Assembly (NCBI GenBank): GCA_954871525.1
Contig: OX940872.1
Coordinates: 10,191,180 to 10,255,179 of the forward strand
Direction: 5' to 3'
Length of the DNA stretch: 64,000 bases
DNA from: Parietaria judaica
Taxonomy: Eukaryota; Streptophyta; Magnoliopsida; Rosales; Urticaceae
In this document: in pieces, positions 47,166-55,645 of the stretch
How the letters are laid out: every line of letters begins with the position of its first letter
How positions within the stretch are numbered: the stretch's first letter is position 1
Position numbers and translations under genes: made by a program
The notes under the pieces: generated by a model
What the model saw: the letters and a program-made list of their open reading frames with translations, nothing else
Databases searched by the model: none
Told to the model about the DNA's origin: nothing

Positions 47166-47650
47166 ATGTGTTGTAAAATAAATAACAATATTAGTGAATT
47201 AAGAGAACGTGTAGAGAATAGAATAAACAATTATATTGATATGATTTCATGCTTTACAATAGCCTTTATTTATAAGCTCATAACATGTACATGAGAAGGT
47301 ATGACCTTAATGATATATTAATTATAAAAATACACATTAATCTATACATAAATAGGGAAAATATAAAAACCAAACAACTTGTAACATAAATCTAGAAACT
47401 ACTCTATTCAAATGGTCATCTCTAGAAGCCTCCATGAATTGGTGAAGTCATCCAACAAATGTATTCATAATACTCTCTCTTTAGATGACACGTATAAATA
47501 TTATGTCTCGTTAAAATCTTTTTAGAAAAAACTTTAGGAGAAAAAAAAGTACATAATTTGTACAATAAGCACAAAAGTTACCTTATTAAAAACCTTATTA
47601 AGAAAACACATTGGGATGAAACCTAAAACAAGGAGAAAAAATAGTGTAAC
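47166..47650 (-). repeat. LTR of a copia remnant
   Basis: On the minus strand, directly after the coding end and a purine tract (TGAGGGGGAG), the sequence has a typical small plant copia LTR. It reads CATCCCAATGTGTTTTC, TTTTTAATAAGGTAAC, GTTGGATGACTTCACC, a TATAAATAAAGGC TATA box at about 47255-47275, and an end near TTTACAACACA at 47166. The precise 5' start and the target duplication are unclear. Confidence 0.65.
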
Positions 47651-47910
47651 GTGTATTTCTCCCCCTCATTGCAACATCTCCATTAATTTACTCACAAATC
47701 TCGGAGTTTTCTCATGCCAATCTTGTAGACTAAATTTTCGAAGGAATGTAGTTAGGAAGTGCCTTGGTGAACAAATATACAAGATTGTCACAAGTACGAA
47801 TTTGACAAACATTAGTATCTCCTTTTTTATGAAGTTCGAGAGTAAAGAAGAATTTACAAATGTGTTTCGTTTGGTCTCCTTTGATGTGCACAAAATTTGA
47901 GGCAAAAGTT
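47651..47910 (-). pseudogene. Copia RNase H C-terminus remnant
   Basis: The minus strand reads TKHICKFFFTLELHKKGDTN and DNLVYLFTKALP, then (after a frame shift) a tail like KIGMRRLRDL that ends at the purine tract. This is the standard C-terminus of a Ty1/copia polyprotein, where the last RNase H segment precedes the polypurine tract and LTR. Only about 80 codons remain. The upstream part is replaced near 47885 by the unrelated direct-repeat sequence, so this is a broken 3' end. Confidence 0.78.
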
Positions 47911-48105
47911 TTGACATCCCGTGATACTATTTTCCTGATTATTGTATTAAATTGCAACTAGTAGCAAGTGAACTAAACTCTTCTACAACCTAATAACATT
48001 AAACCATATTTACGGTAAAATTTTATAAATTTAAGTTAATCGAAACCCTTTGTGTAAAATATTTTTGAACAATATAAAAATATATAAAGTCAAAAAAACC
48101 ATAAA
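47884..48105. repeat. Direct repeat copy 2 (partner at 46968-47150)
   Basis: It matches copy 1 but carries an extra stretch (AAACTCTTCTACAACCTAATAAC). It abuts the truncated copia RNase H remnant. Confidence 0.85.
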
Positions 48106-48585
48106 ATGGTTATTTCATTCCCGTTTCATTAACATCGTTAACACTTTTATATGAAAACCAGAGCTCTTTTATTTGATGATTTTAAATTGTAACTAGCAAG
48201 TGAACTGAATTGTTCTACGAAGCTGCTAAATAAAAATTAATTGAACTCTAATGATAAAAAAATTAAAATTAAAATATATAGAAAAATCATAAAAGTATTT
48301 ATTCTTATTCTTATTCTTGTTATATTAACGTCGTTAAAAAAAATATGTGCGCTAAAAATATTTACACGTTAAGCCTATAAAGATGACATGTGTGTAACCT
48401 TATTTTACAATCAAATTATAAGAATTATAGAACTGCAAGATATATTTGGACTGATTCATCAATGCATCTTTCAAATAATTCATATTTTATTCAATGTAAA
48501 ATTATTTTCCCTTTCGACTTAATTTATTTACTCTTTATCTTTTTAGAACGATTATTTCAGATATAATAAGGTATCGTATATTTTT

Positions 48586-48641
<56 letters not shown>

Positions 48642-48650
48642 AAACCTTAT
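48106..48650. other. AT-rich gene-free DNA ending in a microsatellite
   Basis: No gene was recognised. (TA)24 spans 48588-48635. Confidence 0.55.
48588..48635. repeat. (AT)24 microsatellite
   Basis: 48 bases of alternating AT just left of the hAT MITE. Confidence 0.96.
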
Positions 48651-48657
48651 TATCTAT

Positions 48658-48904
48658 TAGAGCTGAAACTCGCAATTCACTATTGCTGTTCGCGACCAGT
48701 CGCGATTCGGCGTCAAAAATCGCGACCAGTCGCGATTCGGTGCATCGTCGCGACTTTCTCTCTCTCCCTCTCACTGTCTCACATAGTAACCTCTCTCTCT
48801 CAAAGCCATCGCGACCTCCCCCACCGCGACTCGCCGCGACTTCTACAGTGACGATTTTTGGCGATTAAGTCACGACTCGTGCAACACCGCGAGTTGCAGC
48901 TCTA
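48658..48904. mobile_element. hAT MITE, 247 bp, TCGCGA-rich, near-perfect 8-bp TSD
   Basis: The ends are TAGAGCTGAAACTCGC and GCGAGTTGCAGCTCTA. The flanks are TTATCTAT (48650-48657) and CTATCTAT (48905-48912), seven of eight identical. It is packed with TCGCGA and CAGTCGCGATTCGG motifs and a CT-rich stretch. It shares termini with the hAT end at 39058, so that family is the likely source of its transposase. Confidence 0.88.
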
Positions 48905-48912
48905 CTATCTAT

Positions 48913-48982
48913 CAAGCTACATTATTGCTCTCTCAAAAGCTTCCAAAATTCCAATAACCGAAATTAGTATATTTTATATGGA

Positions 48983-49016
<34 letters not shown>

Positions 49017-49405
49017 TTCGACGGACAAATGAATACCCGCTAAAAAAATATAATACGGAAGAAAAATAGGAAGAAGAGTTTATATTATATTCCAGGTTTC
49101 CAAAGCTATGGCATATAGTGCTCAAGTCTGCAACTAATATACAGGTGTCTAGGGCTATAGGCTATGCACAATTTATTTTTTTAAATATAAAAAGCCCATT
49201 CCATTTTATACTTTAATAATTAATTTTGAGTAACTAACGGTAAAAATATATAATTTTTATAATAATCTAAACTTATTTTCACTGTGCAGTACTATTTTTA
49301 TTTATGCGATTCACTATTGTTCACGATCGAGATTTAATATTTTCTATTTTATTGCTCCGTAAAATTACGTTTAAATGTGTATAATTTATTACGTTACGAG
49401 ATAAT
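48913..49405. other. AT-rich gene-free DNA
   Basis: No gene was recognised. An AT tract lies at about 48988-49014. Confidence 0.5.
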
Positions 49406-49410
49406 AATAT

Positions 49411-50257
49411 TGTTGTTCCACGGTGACCTTGACCAGCCTAGTCATCAATCCGAAGGGGAAGATGGAGTGTATTCTTCCCAGACCTGAAACACGAGCCAAA
49501 ATCAGAAGAAAAGAAGGGTTCACTATGCAGAAGGCTACCTAGCTCCTAAGCTAAGGCTTAGACTAGTAAAGGGTATAATTACCAAGAGTTCCTGCATGCA
49601 AGCCCTAACGAAGGTTTCTACAAGATAATCACAACCCAGAAACGCTTCAAGAAGTGCGTTACTCCTAGATTTAGCCCTAACAGATCTAGGGTTTCTCAGA
49701 AACCAAACAGAGAAGGGAAAAGGAGGGGAGCGAGAAACCACGTCGTCGGAGTTGTCAGCAGGCTCAAGAGGAGGCTGAGAGGCTGAAGGCGAGGCGAGTG
49801 AGGCTCGGTACTCCGCGAGGGCGATCTCCATCATCCACTGCTCCATCCCGTTCTGAGGCTTGGTGCGGTAGTCGCGCTCTTCCTTGACGCGTCTCGCCCT
49901 GGAAGCACAGCGGTGAAGAAGCGCTGTCTTGGTAGCGTCGCGAGTCCGGCGAGCCACCGGAGCGTCATCGGAAGGCGGCGGAGACTTCATCGTCTGCAAA
50001 CCCTAGCTCGGGTCATAGAGAGACAGAGCGAGGAAGAGAGAGAAAGGCAAAGTGAGAAATGAGATGTAATTCGAAACCCTAAACTCAATAAAGCTCGTGT
50101 GTTTCGTGATTCCTGTCGTTTTCTTTCAAAAGCGACGTTTCGTGTGGAACCGTGAGATTGTGTCGTTGCACAGATTCTTGTTATTTGAATCAATCTGGTC
50201 ACTTGGGCCATTTTCTTTGGGCCCAAGGTGAGTCTTGAGCTGTGCAAAAGCCCAACA
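49411..50257 (+). repeat. 5' LTR (847 bp) of the copia element
   Basis: It runs from TGTTGTTCCACGG to AAAGCCCAACA. Compared with the 3' LTR it lacks the 176-bp tandem duplication. It contains telo-box motifs AAACCCTA (49998-50005 and about 50074) and an antisense open frame, described separately. Confidence 0.96.
49739..49990 (-). CDS. Antisense 84-codon open exon in the 5' LTR, possible captured host exon
   Basis: On the minus strand an ATG (49990-49988) opens a frame that starts MKSPPPSDDAPVARRTRD and includes TALLHRCASRARR and QWMMEIALAEYRASL. Upstream of the ATG are CTAGGGTTT (a telo-box) and a CT-rich leader, as in 5' UTRs of plant housekeeping genes. After 84 codons comes GACGACGTG/GTTTCT. 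In the 3' LTR the equivalent place reads GTACGT, a consensus splice donor. The frame remains open beyond the junction here and ends at 49535. I do not recognise the protein. Capture of a cellular 5' UTR plus first exon in reverse orientation is inferred. Confidence 0.45.
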
Positions 50258-50259
50258 AG

Positions 50260-50271
50260 TGGTATCAGAGC
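50260..50271 (+). other. Primer-binding site for initiator tRNA-Met
   Basis: TGGTATCAGAGC lies two bases after the 5' LTR end. Confidence 0.95.
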
Positions 50272-50415
50272 CTTTTGGTTACCGAGGAAGGAGTGCAAGA
50301 ATCCGGTGGAGCAGTTCAAGATTCCGGTGAGGAAGTCCAAGATTCTGGGGAACAGCCAAAATCACAGGTGAAACAGAACAAAGACTCGGAGATAAGGGAA
50401 GCAGAGACTCAAGAA

Positions 50416-51162
50416 ATGACCAGAGCAAAGTTTGACATGGAGAAGTTTACGGGGAAAAATGACTTTGGTCTTTGGAAGATGAAGATGCGAGCCATGCTGG
50501 TTCAACAAGGAGTTGAGGCTGCCTTGTTTGATGAGAAGGATCTCCCAACCTTCTCCTCAGCAGAAAAGAAGAAGGATATCTTCTCCAGAGCCCACAGTGC
50601 TTTGATTCTGAGCCTTGATGACAGGGTTCTAAGGGAAATCTCACATGAGATGACAACACGGGGAATCTGGGAAAAGCTCGAAGATTTATACTCAAAGAAA
50701 AACCTGTCAAGCAGGCTGGTTCTGAAGAAAAGGTTGTACTCATTCAAAATGCCTCATGGGAAAAGTTTTGAAGATCACTATGATGATTTCAAAAGAATCA
50801 TCTTAAATCTTGAAAACTGTGGAGTGAAGATTGAGGAAGAAGACAAGGCTCTCTTGCTTCTAGGGTCTCTCCTGGATCAGTATGAGACCCTATATGACAT
50901 CCTAGTACTAGGGATGGAGACCTTGACCATAAGTCAAGTCACGGAGGCGATTTACTCAAAGCTTGAGAAGAAGAAAGCCACAACAAAGCCCGATCATGGA
51001 GAAGGGCTAGTCACAAGAGGGAGGCAACCAATCAAAAAGGGTTTTGGAAACAGGCCCCAGTCAAGGTCAAAGTCCCGAGGAAAGGCTGGGCTGAAGTGCT
51101 TCAACTGCCACAAGGAAGGACACTTCAAAAGAGATTGCCCAGAGAAGAAGGTGTTCAAATGA
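50416..51162 (+). CDS. gag: Gag (capsid-like) with CCHC zinc knuckle, copia
   Basis: The open frame begins upstream at 50242 inside the LTR. The ATG at 50416 (MTRAKFDMEKFTGKNDFGLW) is the more likely start because it opens the conserved Gag domain. The frame holds the UBN2-type Gag domain (W-x-x-M-K-M-R, then GIWEKLEDLYSKKNLSSRL), a basic stretch (RGRQPIKKGFGNRPQSRSKS) and a CCHC knuckle CFNCHKEGHFKRDC (51097-51138) for RNA binding. Gag forms the cytoplasmic virus-like particle. The TGA at 51160 is in the same frame as pol, whose conserved start follows within 30 codons. In this family gag and pol are normally one frame, so the TGA is probably a mutation, possibly CGA to TGA by cytosine deamination. 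Programmed readthrough is a less likely alternative. Confidence 0.93.
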   Translation: MTRAKFDMEKFTGKNDFGLWKMKMRAMLVQQGVEAALFDEKDLPTFSSAEKKKDIFSRAHSALILSLDDRVLREISHEMTTRGIWEKLEDLYSKKNLSSRLVLKKRLYSFKMPHGKSFEDHYDDFKRIILNLENCGVKIEEEDKALLLLGSLLDQYETLYDILVLGMETLTISQVTEAIYSKLEKKKATTKPDHGEGLVTRGRQPIKKGFGNRPQSRSKSRGKAGLKCFNCHKEGHFKRDCPEKKVFK

Positions 51163-53340
51163 TTTCAGAAGAGAAAACACAACATGGATGACTCAGCAAA
51201 CGTGTCACAAAGCCAAGGTGGCTATGACAGTGCCGAGGTCCTGTGTGTCTCTGTACCTGAGAACATGAGAGACGCATGGATTCTAGATACCGGTGGATCA
51301 TTACACATGTGCCATGTCAAGGAATGGTTTGACACCTTCCAAGACACGCCAAATGGAGGAAATGTGGCAATAGGCACCGAGGAGATCTGTCAAGTCCAAG
51401 GGAAGGGATCACTCACCCTAAAGCTTGATGATGGCACCTACAGGAAGCTCGAGGATGTGAGGTATGTTCCCGGTCTCAAGAGAAATTTAATTTCACTTGG
51501 AGTATTGGAACAAGCAGGGTATCAATGGAAATCTATCCCGGGAGGACTCAGAGTAACTAAGGGAGCAATGGTGTATCTAAAAGCATATAGATACAACGGG
51601 ATTTATTTTCTCGAAGGAAGGATAGGAAAACAGAATTCTGCATGTCCCACAGCAAGCCTTAATGACATGGCAAATCTATGGCATCAAAGGCTCGGACATG
51701 TCAGCGAAAAGGGTCTGAAAATTCTACACAGCAGAGGCCTATTTGGGAAGGACAAAGTCAACCACATGGATTTCTGTGAGCATTGTGTGTATGGCAAGCA
51801 ACACAGAGTCTCCTTTGGGAAGGGCCAACACACAACAGGGGAAGTTCTTGACTATGTCCACTCGGACCTATGGGGCTCTTCTAGAGTAAGCTCACATGGA
51901 GGAAATCGATATTTTATTTCCTTCATTGATGATTACTCTAGAAAGGTCTGGGTCTACTTAATCAAATCCAAAGATCAGGCCTTCAACACCTTCAAGACAT
52001 GGAAAGCTCTCGTGGAAAATCAATGCAGTACAAAGTTGAAGAACTTAAGAACAGACAATGGATTGGAGTACCTGTCTGAAGAGTTCAACAACTACTGCAG
52101 AGAGCAAGTAATAAGAAGTCCAAGGACCGTGAGGTTATCCCCTCAACAAAATGGGTTGGCTGAAATGATGAATAGAACCCTTTTGGAAAGAGTGAGGTGT
52201 ATGCTCTCCAAAGCAAAACTATCCATCAAGTTCTGGGGAGAGGCAGGTTCCACTGGCTCCTATTTGATTAATAGATTGCCTTCCTCAGCAATCAATTTAA
52301 AAACCCCACAAGAACTATGGACAGGCAGAGAGCAAAACTACTCACACTTGAGAGTTTTTGGGTGTATTGCTTACTTTCATGTAAATGAAGGCAAGCTGGC
52401 ACCTCGAGCTAAGAAAGGGATTTTCCTTGGCTACCCAGATGGAGTCAAAGGCTACAGGATTTGGAATTTAGAAGCAGGAAAGTGTATCATCAACAGGGAT
52501 GTCACTTTTCAAGAAGAAAGTTTCCTTGCCTCACAAGGACCACCTACAGATCAAACTGATTCTCTTATACAAGAGGATAGTTTCAATCTGCAGGTGGAGT
52601 CAGAAGGCACAGAGAGAGATAACACGGAAGAAGGTGGAGCTGATCAGTTAGAAACTCGGACAGGCAGTCAGAATGAAGTAGAATCCCAACCTAATGCCGA
52701 TGAGAGTTTTGAAGAAGATACTACAGAGGTAGGAGAAGACCTTAATGGTGAAGAAGACTCAAACCTTCAGCAGTACCAGGTGACTAGGGACATACCTAGG
52801 AGGCAAATTAAACCACCCAGCAGATTTTCTCATACAGGAATGATAGCTTATGCTCTCATGTCTGCAGCTGAAACAAACTTGGAAGAACCTCAGTCATTCC
52901 ACGAGGCAAATCACTCCAAGGCTTCAGCAAAGTGGAAGAAAGCAATGCAGGAAGAGATGGACTCTCTAACAAAGAATAGAACTTGGGCTCTAGAGCCAAG
53001 ACCCAAGAACTGCAAGGTGGTGGGGTGCAAATGGATCTACAAGATCAAAAGTGGGAGCTCGGAAGCTCAACCAGCACGGTACAAAGCAAGGCTAGCGGCA
53101 AAAGGATTCACTCAAAGAGAAGGAATAGACTTCAATGAAGTCTTCTCTCCCGTGGTCAAACATACTTCAATAAGAGTGCTGCTATCCTTAGTTGCTCAGT
53201 TCAATCTAGAACTTGAGCAAATGGATGTAAAAACAGCATTCTTACATGGAGAGCTTGAGGAGAGAATTCTGATGAATCAACTAGAAGGGTTCAAAGAGAA
53301 AGGAGGTATGGTGTTTGAAGACGTCCTTATATGGGCTTAA
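51163..53340 (+). pseudogene. pol: Pol part 1: protease, integrase and N-terminal reverse transcriptase, copia
   Basis: The frame is open from the gag stop; its first ATG is at 51184, and residues are counted from there. Aspartic protease: WILDTGGS (D35). Integrase: zinc-binding H167, H172, C198, C201, and catalytic D228 (HSDLWG), D291 (RTDNG) and E327 (GLAEMMN), then the KKGIFLGY block (410-417). An acidic linker (460-560) leads to the RT start (WKKAMQEEMDSLTKNRTW, CKWIYKIK, RYKARLAAKGFTQ, EVFSPVVK, MDVKTAFLHGEL). Near 53300-53325 the frame shifts and a stop is reached at 53338-53340, while the true RT continues in another frame (WYTRFDSF). All catalytic residues named are intact upstream of the break. 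Confidence 0.95.
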
Positions 53341-54544
53341 AAAATCACCCAGGCAATGGTACACGAGGTTTGACTCCTTTATGAAGAGTCAAAGTTATCT
53401 AAGAAGCAAACATGATAACTGTGTCTACTTCTCTAGGACTCAAACAAGTGGAAGAGTGTAATTGCTCTTGTACGTAGATGACATGTTATTAATCTCCAAG
53501 AGCAAGCCAGAGATTGATAAGTTAAAGGCTAAGTTGAGTTCAGAATTTGAAATGAAGGACCTAGGAAGGGCTGAGAAGATCCTAGGCATGGTCATTCAAA
53601 GAGAAAGGAATTCAAATGAGCTCTCAATCTCTCAGGCAGACTACTTGAAGAAAGTTGTAGGAAGGTTCAACATGGAAACCTCCAAGTACACAGCTCAACC
53701 ACTAGCACCTCATTTCAGGCTATCCAGCGAGCTGTGTCCTACAACAGACAAGGAAAAGAAACTGACGGCCAACATTACATACACTAGTGCTGTTGGCAGC
53801 TTAATGTATGGAATGATCTGCACACGACCTGATTTGTCTTATGCAGTAAGCATAGTCAGCAGATTTATGGCAAATCCTTGTGAAGAACATTGGAAAGCTG
53901 TCAAATGGATCCTAAGATACCTAGTAGGGACAACTGAGGTTGGATTAAACTACACAAGGGCTGAGGGAGAAGAAAGGACAATTATTCAGGGTTATGTGGA
54001 CTCAGATTATGCCGGGGACTTAGATAAGAGTAGGTCCCTAACTGGTTTCACCTTCAAGGTTTTCAATAACCTTGTCAGTTGGAAAGCTTCTCTGCAACAC
54101 ATCGTAGCTCTTTCTACAACAGAGGCAGAGTATGTTGCAATCACAGAAGCTGCAAAGGAAAGGATATGGCTGAAGGGACTTCTCTCAGAACTGGGTTTCA
54201 AGCAAGAAAAATTTGATCTGTACTGTGACAGTCAACGTGCCATTCACCTATGCAAAAATCAGATGTATCATGAACGCACTAAGCATATTGACATCAGACT
54301 ACAATTTGTTAAAGATGTAGTCGAGTCAGGTGTGCTCAATGTGATCAAGATAGCAACTGAGGAAAACCCAGCTGACATGATCACCAAACTGATCCCAGCA
54401 TTCAAGCTTCAGCAGAGTCTCAATCAACTCGGAGTTGGTCAAGCCAACTCAAAGGAGAGATCAGCCAGGAAAGAAGAAGATAAGAAAGGGGTGACTCCTG
54501 CTATGAGTAAAGCTCATAACAGGATGTCAGGACCCAAATACTGA
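53341..54544 (+). pseudogene. pol: Pol part 2: RT catalytic core and RNase H, copia
   Basis: In the shifted frame, from about 53318, GLKKSPRQWYTRFDSFMKSQ continues RT up to an in-frame TAA at 53459-53461. After it, from 53462, the open 360-codon stretch begins with LLLYVDDMLLISKS, the RT active site with two Asp. It then has MKDLG and ILGMVIQR, and the RNase H domain with VDSDYAGDLDKSRSLTG, LSTTEAEY, CDSQRAIHL and KHIDIRLQFVKD. The tail ENPADMITKL is the usual copia end. There is no ATG at 53462 (the codon is TTG), so this piece is not independently expressed in the normal way. A Lys-rich tail follows to the stop at 54542. Confidence 0.95.
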
Positions 54545-54583
54545 ACAGAAGAGGATTCCGGAGTGAGACTGTGACTGGTAAAG

Positions 54584-54597
54584 TTCAAGGTGGAAAT
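54584..54597 (+). other. Polypurine tract
   Basis: AAGGTGGAAAT directly precedes the 3' LTR (TGTTGTTCC at 54598). It is the plus-strand primer site. Confidence 0.75.
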
Positions 54598-55624
54598 TGT
54601 TGTTCCACGGTGACCTTGACCAGCCTAGTCATCACTCCGAAGGGGAAGATGGAGTGTATTCTTCCCAGACCTGAAACACGAGCCAAAATCAGAAGAAAAG
54701 AAGGGTTCACTATGCAGAAGGCTAACCTAGCTCCTAAGCTAAGGCTCATACTAGTAAAGGGTATAATTACCAAGAGTTCCTGCATGCAAGCCCTAACGAA
54801 GGTTTCTACAAGATAATCACAACCCAGAAACGCTTCAAGAAGTGCGTTACTCCTAGATCTAGCCCTAACAGATCTAGGGTTTCTTAGAAACCAAATAGAG
54901 AAGGGAAAATGAGGGGACAGAGAACGTACCACGTCGTCGGAATTGTCAGCAGGCTCAGGAGGAGGCTGAGGGGCTGAAGGCGAGGCGAGTGAGGCTCGGT
55001 ACTCCGCGAGGGCTATCTCCATCATCCATTGCTTTATCCCGTTCTGAGGCTTGGTGCGGTAGTCGCGCTCTTCCTTCACGCGTCTCGCCCTGGAAGCACA
55101 GCGGTGAAGAAGCGCCGTCTTGGTAGCGTCGCGAGTCCGGTGAGCCACCGGAGCGTCATCGGAAGGCGGCGGAGACTTCATCGTCTGCCGATCTCCATCA
55201 TCCACTGCTCCATCCCGTTCTGAGACTTGGTGTGGTAGTCGGGCTCTTCCTTCACTTGTCTCGCCCTGGAAGCACAGCGGTGAAGAAGCGCCGTCTTAGT
55301 AGCGTCGCGAGTCCGGCGAGCCACCGGACCGTCATCGGAAGGCGGTGGAGACTTCATCGTCTGCAAACCCTAGCTCGGGTCAGAGAGAGCCAGAGCGAGG
55401 AAGAGAGAGAAAGGCGAACTGAGAAATGAGATGTAATTCGAAACCCTAAACTCAATAAAGCTCGTGTGTTTCGTGATTCCTGTCGTTTTCTTTCAAAAGC
55501 GACGTGTCGTGTGGAACCGTGAGATTTTGTCGTTGCACAGATTCTTGTCGTTTGAATCAATCTGGTCACTTGGGCCATTTTCTTTGGGCCCAAGGTGAGT
55601 CTTGAGCTGGGCAAAAGCCCAACA
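54598..55624 (+). repeat. 3' LTR (1027 bp) with a 176-bp internal tandem duplication
   Basis: It starts TGTTGTTCCACGG and ends AAAGCCCAACA. It is about 180 bases longer than the 5' LTR because the segment 55015-55190 is repeated at 55191-55366 (ATCTCCATCATCCA...CTTCATCGTCTGC). The copies differ at about a dozen sites by eye. Confidence 0.96.
54930..55181 (-). CDS. Antisense 84-codon open exon in the 3' LTR with consensus splice donor
   Basis: Same frame and exactly the same length as in the 5' LTR, with scattered amino-acid changes (for example ARRTRD/AHRTRD, NGMEQ/NGIKQ). The minus strand reads GACGACGTG then GTACGT at 54929-54924, a standard donor, followed by T-rich intron-like sequence. 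The frame also stays open past the donor to 54585, so the unspliced reading is 206 codons. The ATG-proximal exon part is duplicated again at 55191-55366. The protein family is unknown to me. Confidence 0.45.
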
Positions 55625-55645
55625 AATATCAACGTATCTAGGAGT

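Larger units (their letters stand above)
49406..55629 (+). mobile_element. Ty1/copia retrotransposon, complete structure, 5-bp TSD AATAT
   Basis: Target duplications AATAT occupy 49406-49410 and 55625-55629. The order is 5' LTR, PBS, gag, protease, integrase, reverse transcriptase, RNase H, purine tract, 3' LTR, which is the copia order (integrase before RT). The reading frame has an in-frame stop after gag, a frameshift in RT and a further stop, so this copy is not autonomous. The integrase and RNase H wording (WHQRLGH, GKQHRVSF, LSTTEAEY) is closest to the Tnt1/Tork type as I know it. The two LTRs differ at a few percent of positions by eye plus indels, so the insertion is not very old. Confidence 0.97.

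Noticed and set aside
49535..49738. Continuation of the antisense LTR frame beyond the 84-codon exon as part of one protein
   Set aside because: The sequence past the junction is T-rich and intron-like, differs in frame and length between the two LTRs, and follows a consensus donor in the 3' LTR.
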